A stretch of 64,000 nucleotides of DNA from Chaenocephalus aceratus (GCA_023974075.1 CM043797.1:982501-1046500); one strand, 5' to 3'. Counted from the first letter of the stretch, positions 36,963 through 53,695 are shown. Program-made: numbers and translations. Notes: generated by a model from the letters alone, not told the origin.

Positions 36963-37911
36963 GACATAGACATAGACTTTATTGTCATTTCAACGAGACA
37001 CAGAGTGTACTATTAAAACGACATGTCGTTGTACTGGCTTACAGGAACAGGACAATATAAAAACTTGCTAAAATTGTACATATAAATAAATAATAGTGAC
37101 GTGGTGCTGATACAATTAAAGATAAAGTGTGCGTTTAAAATATAAAGACTTACTATACATATAAATAAAATAGACATACTATAACACATATGTGCTCTTT
37201 ACACAGCGTATGTAATCTTTATGTTACTGGTCTGCTTGCTGTTCAGCAGTCTGATGGCACGGGGGAAAAAGCTATTGCAGAATCTGCTGTTCTGCTCTTA
37301 ATGCTGCGGAGGAGGGCAGCAGGGAGAACAGAGCATGGTGAGGACGAGTGGGGTCTTTAAAATGTTCTGGGCTTTTGTCAGGCAGCGTTTCTGAGCGGTG
37401 TCTCAGATGGGAGGGAGAGAAACTCCGATGATCTTCTCTGCTGTCCTGACCACTCTCTGCAGAGACTTCCAGTCTTTGGCGTTGCAGTCTCTCGACCAGA
37501 TGGAGATGGTCAGCAAGCATGCTCTCTATGGTTCCTCTGTAGAACGTGGTGAGGATGGGAGGGGGGAGCTGTGCAGGAAGTGTAGGCGCTGCTGTGCCTT
37601 CTTAAATAGTGATGTAGTGTGAGTGGACCAGGTCAGACTGCTTGTGATATGCACCCCAGGAACTTGGTGCTGCCTGTAGTCTTCACTGCTGTGCCGTTGA
37701 TGTGGAGTGGTGGGTGACAGTGCTTTTTGTTCCTGAAGTCGACAATAATCTCTTTTGTTTTATGGACATTCAGGATCAGGTTGTTGGTGTTACACCAGCC
37801 TGTCAGATGTTTCACCTCCTCCCTGTAGGCCTGTTCCTTGTTGTCCCTGATGAGTCCCACCACTGCTGTATCGTCCGCGTACTTTATGATGTGGTTGGTA
37901 CTGAACCTGGA
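36963..37911 (-). mobile_element. 5'-truncated CR1/L2-like LINE
   Basis: Minus-strand coding starts at the palm motif (HIIKYADDTAVVGLI, about 37860-37905) and runs through HLTGWCNTNNLILNVHKTKE to a degraded C-terminal part. The 3' tail on the plus strand is AGACATAGACATAGACTTTATTGTC. Related to, but clearly different from, the copy at 31494-32675; here the YADD motif is retained. Confidence 0.8.
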
Positions 37912-38320
37912 GCATAAGCATAAGCGCTATCGATAAAAGTAGTAGTACCGTTAAAGCCTTAACGATACCCATTCCTATGTGGATGTCAGTTTTACACACA
38001 TTCTGAGGCCGCCGTGCCTATGTTTTTTGTTTTCACTGCTAATGTATGCTTATGTTCTATTAGTGCATTAAAAAATCATTAATGAAGTTTCAGCTCAGAC
38101 CCCACGCTTAATATGTCTCCCCCTGGCCCACCTACATTTCTCCAGGCCCACCCACACAATAATTCCTGGCTACGCCACTGAGTGCCACCTGAGAAAATAC
38201 TCTCCAAGTACCACCATATGACCAATGTTAAAATACAGTCTATGCACAGTTCATGCAGGACTCTGAGGCAAATGTATTTATAATAACATTATTTATTTAT
38301 TGTGCTACACATACAAAGGG

Positions 38321-38333
<13 letters not shown>

Positions 38334-38357
<24 letters not shown>
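38334..38357. repeat. (TC)n microsatellite
   Basis: About twelve TC units followed by short CACT repeats, within the outer hAT. Confidence 0.95.
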
Positions 38358-38361
<4 letters not shown>

Positions 38362-39510
38362 CTCACTCACTCACACACGACAAGTGAGAATATAAAGAAC
38401 AAAATAATAACTTATTCTCACACAACAAATGGCAACTGTACACACATGTCATTTCCTGTACCAAAGTTTGAATGTAGGCCTCCTGCAACAACCTACATTG
38501 TAACAGAAAATGTCCTCTTGAGAATTCAGTTCCACAATAATAATGAAGCCTCCAGGAGCAGATGAGCCTGAGGGCTAATGGCTCATCTTCAGTCTGCTGA
38601 TGTTTGCTATTGCCATTTCTGTGGAGGCAAAGTAAAAAAGAAATGAAAAAAGATAACAATTAAGGACAAGCGTGTGCTTTCTCAGCTTTTCACCTCGGTC
38701 ACAGCCTTCTCTCCATCCTTCTTCCTGAGTCACTTCTCTCCTCCATCACAGCGGCTGTGCATATCACTGTTGCGTTGCTGGCGGAGCCTGCGCTTGTGCT
38801 CGGTTGATGACTGTCCTCCTCCTCATTCACTTTCGCTGGTAATATTCTCCTCTGTACCTCTCCCAGCATCATTCAGCTTTCTTCTTTCTTTAGCTTGCTT
38901 GCAACGTTCGCTAATCGTTCCCGGGTAGTATGGTTGTCATTAGCAACGCCAGAAATAAATGTAAAGAATGTTTTCGTTTCTAAATCTAAAAACAACAATA
39001 GCCTATTAGAACTTATTCAAACCACAGTTTCAATTATCTCAAGCTTATTTTCATTCGTTGTAGTATTTTGATAGTATGATTTATTTTTTAATGAATGTTA
39101 TTCAATCAAGCCTCAAACTGATGACACTTGTCCCTACAGCCTGTTTTAAATTGAAGTTGTCTGAGGTCCTTACCACCAGCTGCTCTTGCAGTAATAAGTA
39201 GTGCACCTTTCTTACTGTCCCAAATGTGCACAATGTAGTGCCTGCTTTTCGTCTTTGTGTTTACTTAGTTGTGTTTTCTGTATTTTATATGTCTGTGTTA
39301 TGTGTAAGAAAGTGTAACGTTGCTGCCTTATTGGCCAAGTCAACATTGTAAATGAGATGTTGTCTCAATTTTTTCATCTGGTTAAATAAAATAAAAATAT
39401 TAAAAAGAATATATATATTTTTTATGTCAGATTCCTCCGTGTACCACTAGCGGGAGTTGGCGTACCACCAGTGGTACGCGTACCACAGGTTGAGAACCAC
39501 TGATCTAGAG

Positions 39511-39600
39511 AATTGGAACGGCACTTATCATGGCTGCCACTGAGGTACTTCCGGGTCATTTCACTCCGTTGGGAAGGTTCCTAAGCTAAATGGACTATTG
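39511..39600. repeat. Harbinger-family terminal fragment
   Basis: GGAACGGCACTTATCATGGC, CTTCCGGGTCATTTCACTCC and CCTAAGCTAAATGGACTATT are shared with 57365-57465, which belongs to the inverted-repeat element at 56417-60603. Confidence 0.6.
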
Positions 39601-39809
39601 GACTGCAGCCTTGCTCTTTTGGATGAATGGGCAAAAATTCCCACAGACAGACTCCGAAATCTTGTAGCACGCCTTCCCAGAAGAGTGGAAGCTGTTATAG
39701 CTGCAGGGGGGACCAACTTCATATTAATGCCTAAGAATTTGGAATGGGATGTCATAAAAGCTCCTGTAGGTGATATGTGTAGGTGGCCCAATACTTTTGT
39801 CAATATAGT
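39600..39809 (+). pseudogene. Tc1-like transposase C-terminus with right TIR
   Basis: The frame encodes LLDEWAKIPTDRLRNLVARL then PRRVEAVIAAGG, the C-terminal end of Tc1-type transposases. About 80 bp later GGTGGCCCAATACTTTTGTC and AATATAGT form a typical Tc1/mariner right terminal repeat. The 5' part of the element is absent; it joins directly to a Harbinger-family fragment. Confidence 0.8.
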
Positions 39810-40004
39810 TAATGAAGAGGTGCATGGAGGGCACGCCCCACCTCAAAAAGCACATTACAGGGGCAATGGAAAGATGTGGGCTAAAAAGACCAAACACACA
39901 CACCACCCAGCCACATGTATTGTTTGGTCCAAATCACTGATAAAATAATTATTTTTTAACAAAATAATTATTATAGTATGTTTTTGTTATCATTGTTATC
40001 ACAC

Positions 40005-40040
40005 TTGCACACATGGGTCATTTTTGACCCATGTGTGCAA
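40005..40040. repeat. perfect 16-bp-arm hairpin, GGGTCA type
   Basis: TTGCACACATGGGTCA, loop TTTT, then its exact complement. A related GGGTCATTTTTGACCC motif recurs at 40208-40226, near an AAGGGTTAA at 40269-40277. This pattern resembles piggyBac-like non-autonomous elements that insert at TTAA (inference). Confidence 0.6.
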
Positions 40041-40279
40041 ACCTGATTTATTACTACAAAAACTGTTTTAGTTCCTACATTTTGAAAGGTTGATTGTGTG
40101 GTGATCAAAAACAAGATATTTAATGAATACTTGGAATATTAAATGATTAAATAAATGGATTTCCAAAAATATAGAAACACTCAATACACAAAATAACATT
40201 ATAAGTCAATACGGGTCATTTTTGACCCATGTTGTCCCTTAGAAGGGGTATGCATAGCTTGTGTATCAAAGGGTTAATT

Positions 40280-41970
40280 GTTTGCAAACCGTTTTGTGTG
40301 TGTGTGTTTTTAAGCATGTTATACAGGCATTCGTAATTTCATTGTATTTTATAGAGAATAAAGGCTTCTATTCTATTCTTGAAATCATCCCAATGCACTC
40401 GCTTGCTGTGAATGTCCCAGAAACAAAATATAACGTCTTGTATGTGAGTTATATCAGGATTATTTTTGTAAATGAATTTATATTGCTTATCTATTTTATC
40501 ACCTAGTTTTACTTTGAAAGGCTGGAAGTTATCATGTCACTTGACATATTCCTCACTCCCCTCACTAGAGGGCAGTATACCGTCACAGCCGGTCACAGTA
40601 TGGATCTCCCCATCAACCCTGGTCACATGTCATGGCCATTTCCACTGATCATAATTCCATTGTTGAGGTCTACTAGAATAGATTTATACTGTGCAATTTT
40701 CCAAACTCACATTGGTTTCGCATACGCATCTCTGTAAAGTATGTGTATTCACTCTCTCCACTAAACGGCTCGCTGCAGCTCTTGCCCCCCCCCTCCCTGT
40801 GAGCCCAGTGTGCTCCGAAACACAGCGAAACACAGCCAAACTCACCCTGAGCACACACAAAGTCTCAGCCGAAGTAAAAACAATAAGTGTGGCTTGATAT
40901 TGAGAAGAAAAAGGTTGATAAACGTTGTGAGAATGGGTCTGCAGAGAGAATTTCGCCGCGATCCCAACTGTCTGTTATCAGCCTGCAGCCAGGGAGGAGA
41001 GATCAGCAGAGCTGCATGCACTGAGTGTGTGAGGAAGTCCGTGGATTGGTCAATTTGGACCAATCAGCGGGGGCTTAACGTAACGGCTCCACGGATTGGT
41101 CCATTTCGTTCCGGGGACCACATGACATCATGATGTACCCGGAAGAATCAAATGGACAGTGACGTATCTCCAACGAGGCGTTTTGGGGAGATATTTTCTG
41201 TTTTAGAGTTTTACTCCCTACATGGTGTACTTTGAGGGTTTTGACTCTGCAGACCGTTTACATGCATAACAACCTTCATAACACACAAGGGGACGGGTAA
41301 TAACCGGAAAAGCATGACATGTCACCTTTAACCCATTTAGAACACCCTCCTCTACATTAGTTCTGAGGACCAGCGGCCTGAGGCCACTGTGTCGGCCAAC
41401 CATCGTTCAGCAAATGTGGAGATGAGTAACTGGTCATATGTGATGAAGACCGACGATAGAGCCATATCGGGGGAAGTGGTAGCTCTAAATGATAAACATG
41501 TCCCTCTTAATCCTGCTATATCATCCTCCATTATTAATCTCTTTGATTTGCACTTTGTAGACATTATTATACAATACACAGAAAAATAAAATAAACTTGA
41601 ACTAATGTAGTGTTGCAGTTCTTCACTGTGACCACTGGAGGACATGGGTCTAAAAGCATAGGTCTCTAAAGCTTCTGTCAAGACAGGAAAATACCCTACC
41701 CAGACATCCAGCGAATTAATTCAAAAATAAAACAACCAAAGGCGACAGGAAGTTTTCGGTTATGTTTTTTTTGCTCATACTCTGTCCATTGCAAAGTTTG
41801 CAAATAAAGGTTACCGAAAGTGAACACGTTGCAAAGACAATTTAATATGTAGTTTGGGGGTATCTAGCTACCTACCAGCAAAGAAATGAAGAGGGTTGCT
41901 TCATTAAAAAAAAAAACTACAAGTCCTAGCAGCACACTGGGCATGGCGTCACCGGAAACCAGTCGTTTAG
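40280..41970. other. upstream region of rps3, no other gene seen
   Basis: 40545-40640 contains CACTAGAGGGCAGTATACCG-type repeat sequence. 41044-41065 holds an inverted CCAAT pair (GATTGGTC, 6-bp spacer, GACCAATC), with a further GATTGGTCC at 41093. Whether these serve rps3, about 0.95 kb away, is unknown. No credible coding frame. Confidence 0.4.
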
Positions 41971-42008
41971 GTATAAATTCATTTCCGCTTATTGTTAAGG
42001 TCCTTTCC
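41952..42008 (+). promoter_or_regulatory. rps3: rps3 core promoter with 5'-TOP start
   Basis: A TATA-like TATAAATT at 41972-41979 lies 30 bp before a pyrimidine tract, TCCTTTCC (42001-42008), the expected 5'-TOP transcription start of ribosomal protein genes. An ETS-like ACCGGAAAC lies at 41951-41959. The ATG follows after about 27 bases, a short leader normal for this class. TOP messages are translationally controlled by growth signalling (established for the class). Confidence 0.7.
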
Positions 42009-42028
42009 TGTCAACGGCCTTTCCGAAG

Positions 42029-47311
<5,283 letters not shown>

Positions 47312-47458
47312 GAGGGTGAGCACATACCTGAGCCTTAGTTCAGTGAGCACTGCAGGCTTCAGAGGTGGGAGAATAATTGGGTGTCCACTTATTTTGGAGA
47401 TATCCTTTCAAAATCAGTATACTAGCAATAAAGACAAGGGTGATCCTCAGTTCTTGGC

Positions 47459-47607
47459 CCTTCAGTGATGAGACGATGACGAGTCGGAGCAGGACTTCTT
47501 CTGGTCTGGTGGTTACTGCTTCAGAGTCACGTTCTGTGGTTCTGCTGCAGTTCCTCAGAGCAGGGAGTCTTTTCAAGTGAAGACATCGAGGCATTTGTCT
47601 GAGAAGG
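47459..47607 (+). ncRNA. snord15: SNORD15 (U15) box C/D snoRNA, copy 5, rps3 intron 6
   Basis: Nearly identical to copy 4 within the RNA (shared TCTGGTCTGG and AGGGAGTC), with box C GTGATGA, box D CTGA and an intact end stem (CCTTC/GAAGG). The flanks match neither type clearly. It lies in the UTR intron between exons 6 and 7. Confidence 0.93.
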
Positions 47608-47897
47608 CGCACACAAACCTGGTTGCAATGATTTAGGAAAAGTGAATCTAGTGCCTCTAAATAATGGCCTTAAAATAACCTACTGACCAGAGCAAGGTGG
47701 ATCCATATTTAAAAAGAAACTAAATTATAAATGAAGCTCAACAAAATGAGTTTTTACCATGAAAAGCTGAACCTGTTCACATTGAGTTGTACTTTTGGGC
47801 CCAATCATCAGAGGGCTTGACTTTTCATTGTACCGTCATGAAGAAATTAATGCACCATTATTCATGTGTTCATTATGCATCGTCTTGTCTTTTTCAG

Positions 47898-47975
47898 GTT
47901 TTGGAGTGTTCTACAAGATGGAAGCAAGATCTGTTTTTTGTGTACAAAAACAATAAAATATGGAAAATACACTTA
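47898..47975 (+). other. rps3: rps3 last, non-coding exon with poly(A) signal
   Basis: The acceptor TTTTTCAG ends at 47897, so the stop codon lies in the previous exon. AATAAA is at 47952-47957, and cleavage is expected 10-25 bases later. Splicing the last UTR intron is what releases the fifth snoRNA. Confidence 0.75.
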
Positions 47976-47979
47976 TAGT

Positions 47980-49940
47980 GTTGTCACTTTACTACACATG
48001 CATTGGTGAATTGCATCTAAAGTTGTCTGGTTCCTCGAATGTTTTTAATGCTAGGATAAGCTCCTTTGAACCACTTTGGAAAAACATTTTCACTATTTTC
48101 AAAATGCATTCAATCTGTGCAGTAGACCCCGTAGAGAAGCATTGTCATTTCATCGTCATGATCAAAGACAATTTAAAATGTCTACGTGATCAGATCATGC
48201 AACCCAATATAACAAGTCACACATTGTCGAAGGGGCATGACATACTGTAGCACTGGAACCCCTGCGCACAAGGACAATTATTATTCATACATTTCTATGT
48301 ATCTTATACGGTTGGATTTTTCAGGAATGGCTTGAAATTTGCCACAATGTCAGCTTAGTTAGCTTCAAGGTTAGTTACTGCTTAGATTTTGGTAGGCTAT
48401 AGAAACTACCGTTCTGTCCCTAAATCGAGACTCAAAATGACCATTTTCACAAATGTCTATAAAGATCAAATGAAGTATTGCCTCATACATACAACCAGCA
48501 AAAGCAATCGTTCTAGTGTATATATAGAAGTACAGCATCTGTATGTTTATAACAGTTAAGAGCGTCCATACATGTGAAACCGTGACGCTCAACATTGAAT
48601 TCCCACTGAGGGGTCGAACTTAAAAACAACACCCACAGCGTAGAAAGAGTTGAGTGAATGTTATCAGAGGCACATTTACAGCGTAGCGTTCACCAGGTCT
48701 AAGAAGCGAAAATCAAACGTGACTCAGGAAAAGGCTATAACAGTAGTCGAAGATTTGATTACCGAGTGACTCATCTTCTCTGCAATAAAGCATTATGTCC
48801 GGGTTAGGCCACGCCCCCTGCCTCCCACCTGCAGAGCCGTTAGCAGCTAGACACGTCAGGATGAGTCTGCCGGACTACAAACCCTCAGAGAAACAGTCTC
48901 TACCCACCCTCCCGGTAAGAAAATATACTTTTGATTCCAGAGTGTTTAGTCTACCAGTGAGCGCTCAAGGGAACTTTGTTCCTTCTGAGTGAGCAGGTGG
49001 ATGCGCCCTACACGGTTTTAAGGATAGGAAACTTCCTTGAGCGTGCACAGTTTCTCCCGGACGGCTTTCGATGTCTCCACTGTCGGTCCTTGGCGTGAGA
49101 CTGGGAGAGTTTGTTTAAGGCGGGTTCTAATTATACATCCATGGTTTACGGCCGCTCTGACAGAGAACATACAGTGAACTGCTGAGACCGGAGAAGCTTT
49201 TGTCTCGTGCTAAAAAAAACGTGAACTCCTAAATCGTATAGAGTAGACAGAAACGTACGTGTATTTTAAAATAAATGCATTTGGGTGAAAATAATAACAT
49301 TTGTTTTTTAATTTTGGGGATATAGAAAATTAAAGTAATATAAAAAGCAATTACTCCATTTAAGTATTTGATAGTTTAACAGTCTACATTTTTTTTTATT
49401 TTTTTTTATGCAGTGATGGAAAGTAATACAAATTAGAAGTCAGTGATACATATTTTAGATGTGTGTTATGGTCATGTCATTTTTAAAATATAGACTTGTG
49501 GTGTGTCCAGGAACACAGTGTGTGTTAAAGTCACTGAAAGGTTATTCTGCTGTTATGAGTGAAGTGCAGATGTCTGGCATGTGCATGTGTTCACCTGTGT
49601 GTATTTGTACTGTCTTACACACCTTCTCATTCAATGGCTTTTGTTTATTTAAAATGTGTTCTACTTTGTAAATTAATACTGAAGACATCAAAACTATAAA
49701 AGAACTAGAAATTATCTAGTAAACAAAAAGGTGTTAAAAAATCAAGAATATGATTGATATTTTAGATTCTTCAGAGTAGTCCCCTTTTGCCTTAATGACA
49801 GCTTTTCTCACTCAACATCATGAGGTCGTCACCTGGAATGGTTTTCAATAACACGTGTGCCTTGTCAAGAGTCAATTTGTGGAATTACTTGCCTTCTTAA
49901 TGTGTTTGAGACCATCAGTTGTGTTCACACCATAGACTGT
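47980..49940. other. rps3-ints4 intergenic region
   Basis: Mostly A/T-rich. 48958-49055 contains a loose inverted pair, GAGCGCTCAAGGGAAC and AACTTCCTTGAGCGTGC. One possible first exon at 48861-48914 is listed separately. No upstream ints4 exons (HEAT-repeat region) were recognised. Confidence 0.4.
48861..48914 (+). other. possible first coding exon of an unidentified gene
   Basis: ATG in a moderate context (GTCAGG-ATG-A), followed by 18 codons (MSLPDYKPSEKQSLPTLP), ends exactly at a strong donor, CCG|GTAAGA, in phase 0. The local sequence is C/G-richer than its surroundings. I do not recognise the peptide and see no second exon, so it may be chance or a non-coding exon. Confidence 0.25.
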
Positions 49941-50314
49941 GGGTGTTTCTCAATTTCGAGTACGCTTGCTTGGTAGCACATGTCTTCCGAGCATCTTGCT
50001 TCAGAAGCGAGGCAAGAATACTTCCTGGCATTCGGAAAACAGAGTGGAACAGGCTAACAAGTGTGCGTCATATGAGAGGCCCCGCCTTACATTTTCCGCC
50101 ACAGATTTGGGGAAATTGGTCCGTGCGCAAAGCATTGTGGGGATTTTAAGACCTACACATGTGCAGCATCGACATTTCTCCAAACGAAGTACGCCGGGCT
50201 CGGTAGAATTCCAAGTATGCTGGACATTGGAACAGTACTTCGGCGGCACTTGATGACGTAGTATGCTTGAAATAGTGGCTCTGGAGCAGCTTTACTCGAG
50301 ATTGAGAAACACCC
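49941..50314. mobile_element. 374-bp TIR element (MITE)
   Basis: The ends GGGTGTTTCTCAATTTCGAG and CTCGAGATTGAGAAACACCC are inverted repeats with one mismatch. The interior shows further weak inversion (AAGTACTTC/GAAGTACG). Target duplication not clear. Confidence 0.75.
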
Positions 50315-50734
50315 TGGATATATAAATGGACGTAGTGTCCGTGATGTCACCCATATAATTCTGCAGAGTTGCCAAGTATGAGGTGTGATTTGTGCCAAAG
50401 AACGAACTCACTGAGCAACCAATCATGTCGATCGTCGCCTACCATGCCGTGAACTATGTCGCGAGAGAAGTAACGTCGCCACCCCTCTGGTCTGAGGAGC
50501 TACGTGACGTCTGCGTCTGAAGTTACTTTACTTTGGTAGTTATCACCAAATAACCCAGTAATGTTACAGCTACGCAGTTGCGGCTGCTGCCTTCCTGGTC
50601 CTCTTAACTCTGTGTGTGTGTCAGAGTTCCCGTAAGAATATTTTTTTCGCGGGTCAACATCCGTTAACGTTTAAATCTTCCGGACAAAATGAGAAAAGTG
50701 CCGGTCAAAGGTCTTCTTTGTTATTTATTGAGCT

Positions 50735-50991
50735 TTCTCTCCCTGTCCCTCCCCCATGACCCTCCTGTTCTCCCTCTCTCTGTCCCTCCCCCATGGACCT
50801 CCTGTTCTCCCTCTCTCTGTCCCTCCCCCATGACCTCCTGTTCTCCCTCTCCTGTCCCTCCCCCATGACCTCCTGTTCTCCCTCTCTCTGTCCCTCCCCC
50901 ATGACCTCCTGTTCTCCTCTCCTGTCCCTCCCCCATGACCTCCTGTTCTCTCTCTCCCTTTCCCTCCCCATGACCTCCTGTTTCTCCCTCT
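50735..50991. repeat. 34-35-bp minisatellite abutting the assembly gap
   Basis: At least seven units containing TCCCTCCCCCATGACCTCCT with a variable CTCTCTCTG part. The array runs straight into the N run, so its full length is unknown. Confidence 0.95.
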
Positions 50992-51091
50992 NNNNNNNNN
51001 NNNNNNNNNNNNNNNNNNNNNNNNNNNNNNNNNNNNNNNNNNNNNNNNNNNNNNNNNNNNNNNNNNNNNNNNNNNNNNNNNNNNNNNNNNN
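50992..51091. other. assembly gap of 100 N
   Basis: Exactly 100 N, a conventional placeholder of unknown true length, between a minisatellite and an ints4 exon. Confidence 0.99.
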
Positions 51092-53445
51092 GGAAACGTA
51101 CAAGCTGGAGGTTCCTGTACAGCGGTCTGGAGAGCAGGCAGGTGGCCACCAATCCATCATGTCCGCCTGCAGGCCAGAGCTCTGCAGCTCATCCTCACTG
51201 CTCGCTCCAGGCAAGGGGTCAGTACACACACGCACGCACAACACACACACGCACCCACGCACGCACGCCACGCACGCACGCACGCACATCAACGTAACAC
51301 TTAATGTGGACCACATACGTATTCATATCACTCTTATTTGACGATCCCTCTCCAGGTTGGAGCCTCTCATCGGCAGCTGCGAGAGGTTCCTGCAGGACAT
51401 CGAGTCCTTTCAGAGGTAAGATCTTATATATCTGGGTTTGTCTTTCAAACTCTTAACTAGGACATTTGAGATTTGAATTGAAACAGATATGATCTTATAT
51501 CCTAGTAAATAGACACAGTCAAATAGGAACAAGAAGCCACAGATTCAATAAAACACGTCAAGTTGTAGCACAGCTACAGCGCAAGGTAGGAATATCACAC
51601 AGACAGAAGCGTTCATTCCTTCCTCAGTCCTCTCTCCGTCTGTCTCCGGAGGAATGGTCTGACATATTAGTCTAGACCTGAATGGGCTGAGAACAGGAGT
51701 GCTGGGCAACACGTGTCTTAGAGAGAAACTACAATATAATTAGTTGAATTGACTGAAATAGATTTCGACTAGACGGCTTCTCTACCACCCGCTTTATGTT
51801 TGAGAAGGAGTTGAAGTTCTTTTGTGGAGCAGTTCCCTACTCCTGACTGGATTTGGCCGGCCAATAAGATTTGATATGATCCGGCTTTGTCTCTCACGGT
51901 TTCTCCTGTGTCTGTGCTGATCAGGCTGTTCCTGGCAGAGCTGCCCTACCTGCAGGACAGTTTTGTGGATCAGCTGTTGGAGCTGCTGCCCCGGCTGTCG
52001 TCCTGTAAGCCGGTGGAGCTGGTGAGGATCCTGCAGAGCACCCTGAGGCAGAGCGGCCTGCTGCAGCTCCCCCTGCCGGAGCAGGTACACTGAGCAGTCT
52101 GTCATGAAGTTTGGTCAGCAAACAGCTTTCTCCTATTAATGAAACCCCCCCCCCCCCCCGCCGGCCGACAGATCCACCGGGCGACCGCCACCATCATTGA
52201 GCCCACGGGAGAGTCTGACAACCCGCTGAAGTTCACCCACCGGCCTGGTGGTGGCCCTGGACATCGATGCAACCCTGGAGCACGTCCAGGACCCCCAGAA
52301 CACGGTGAAAGTGCAGGTCCGTTCACAGTTCTCTCTTGAGCATGTGGGCTTTTGTCATCTTCAAAGGTCTGGTCTTCAGTGATCTTAATATAAGAACCTT
52401 CCTCACAGATCTGTGTGTGTGTACGTTCACCCGATCAGAGCTGAACACACTCATGGTGTTGTTTCTCTTCATACATGTTTACTCCTCTATTTATCTTTAC
52501 TGTATTCCTGACATCCCCGTGTGTATTCTGCTGTGACGCTGCTCTCCTTTGGGGATGGAGGAAGCTGCATCTTGCCTTCTATCGACTGTAACAAGCCGTT
52601 GGATATTGCAGGTGTCTAAGAAGTATGTGGCGATCAGGGGTCATTGCTTCTGAGTCTGTAACGGTGATTTAGAACCAATGATGTACTGCTCTGTTGGTTC
52701 AGAGCCGCCTGGGATTGGTGGTTCCTGGTCACATGACAGACGTAAAACTGCTTGTGTCTGCAGGTTCTGTATCCAGACGGCCAGAGTCATGTGATCCACC
52801 CTAAACCTGGAGACTTCCGGAAGCCGGGCCCCGACAGACACAGGCTGATCACTCAGGTGTACCTGTCCCACAGCGCCTGGACCGGTGAGACACGCAGCCC
52901 AGCCTCTGTTCGCCTGGCGCTGAAAGAGCTTCTCACTTCCTCTGGCCGTGTTCAGACTAAGACAGCACCAAAGCACAGCACTGAGCCGACTCAGGTGCTG
53001 CTCCTAGACGTGCCGTCCTGAAGGTTGTGTGAAGCCTCTGACTGCTGCAGCTCTCTCGCAACAAATGTAGATCTCAAAATTGTACTTGAGTAAATGTACT
53101 TAGTTACTTTCCACCCTGGCAGCAATGCTACTTTCACCTAGCTAAGAGCAAAACATATAAAGTAGCTTTAGGTGAACAGTGATTCTCAAGAGTATAATGT
53201 TCTGCATCGTGTGTTCAGTGTGACTTCATGTGTCCTCCTCTCCCTCAGAGCCGTCTCAGATCGAGGTGCGCCTCCTGCTGGCCTACAGCTCCTCCTCCAC
53301 CTCCCTCTCCTCCTCTCCGGCCTCCAGGCTGGGATGGAGCGACAGCATCGACGGCCTCCCCCCCGCAGAGCTCGCCGTAGAGGGAACCATTCCGTTCAGC
53401 AAGCCTGTCAAAGTCCTCATCATGCCCAAACCAGCCCGGCGCTGA
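51092..53445 (+). CDS. ints4: Integrator complex subunit 4, C-terminal six exons (partial)
   Basis: INTS4 is a HEAT-repeat scaffold of the nuclear Integrator complex and binds the INTS9-INTS11 endonuclease module that processes snRNA and nascent transcripts. Exons: 51092(or earlier)-51217, 51356-51415, 51925-52084, 52172-52316, 52764-52884 and 53249-53445 (stop 53443-53445). They encode about the last 260 of some 960 residues: LQDSFVDQLLELLPRL, ATIIEPTGESDNPLKFT, LVVALDIDATLEHVQDPQNT, VLYPDGQ, HPKPGDF, and the ending EGTIPFSKPVKV...MPKPARR. Three one-base insertions break the frame: about 51110 (extra G after GAG), about 51151 (extra A) and about 52234-52240. They look like homopolymer errors, but a pseudogene is possible. 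All earlier exons are missing. Confidence 0.9.
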
Positions 53446-53459
53446 CACGGGTCAACTGA

Positions 53460-53695
53460 GGACACACAAAACACAGAACACACAAAACACAGAACACACA
53501 AAACACAGAACACACAAACACAGAACACACAAAATACAGAACACACAAAACACAGAACACACAAACACAGAACACACACACACACACAGAACACAGAACA
53601 CACACACACACAGAACACAGACACACACAGAACACACACAGAACACACACACACACACACACACACAGAACACACACACACACACACACACACGG
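53460..53695. repeat. complex ACACA/GAACACACAAAAC repeat
   Basis: Tandem units of about 14-17 bp containing ACACAAAACACAGA, decaying into (AC)n. It lies 15 bp after the ints4 stop, so it is in the presumed 3' UTR. Cys/Val-rich frames on the other strand are artefacts. Confidence 0.9.

Larger units (their letters stand above)
35833..38180. mobile_element. hAT element nested 34 bp inside the outer hAT
   Basis: The ends CAGCGGCGTAGTTGTGGG and CTGGCTACGCCACTG are inverted repeats of the widespread CAGTGGCGTAGCCAGG family. The 8-bp duplication AGTGCCAC lies at 35825-35832 and 38181-38188. It contains a ZBED-like coding remnant and a truncated LINE. Confidence 0.9.
35799..39502. mobile_element. 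3.7-kb hAT element (outer layer of a nest)
   Basis: The ends CAGTCGTTCTCAACCTTTTT and CAGGTTGAGAACCACTG are inverted hAT-type termini. A perfect 8-bp duplication, ATCTAGAG, lies at 35791-35798 and 39503-39510. The own sequence of the element is 35799-35832 plus 38181-39502; the rest is a second hAT. No transposase was recognised in its own part. Confidence 0.92.

Noticed and set aside
48795..48992. 65-codon frame starting MSGLGHAPCLPP
   Set aside because: It reads through a strong splice donor at 48915; only the part from 48861 to 48914 is kept as an exon candidate.
51181..51217. Alternative GC donor (CCAG|GCAAGG) for the first visible ints4 exon
   Set aside because: Both donors keep phase, but the GT donor at 51218 gives the residue count expected from the human protein (TARxxxG-L).
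50705..51341. Frames of about 180-200 codons with repeated RREQEVMGEG/Pro-Ser units
   Set aside because: They run through the minisatellite and the 100-N gap; no biological coding evidence.
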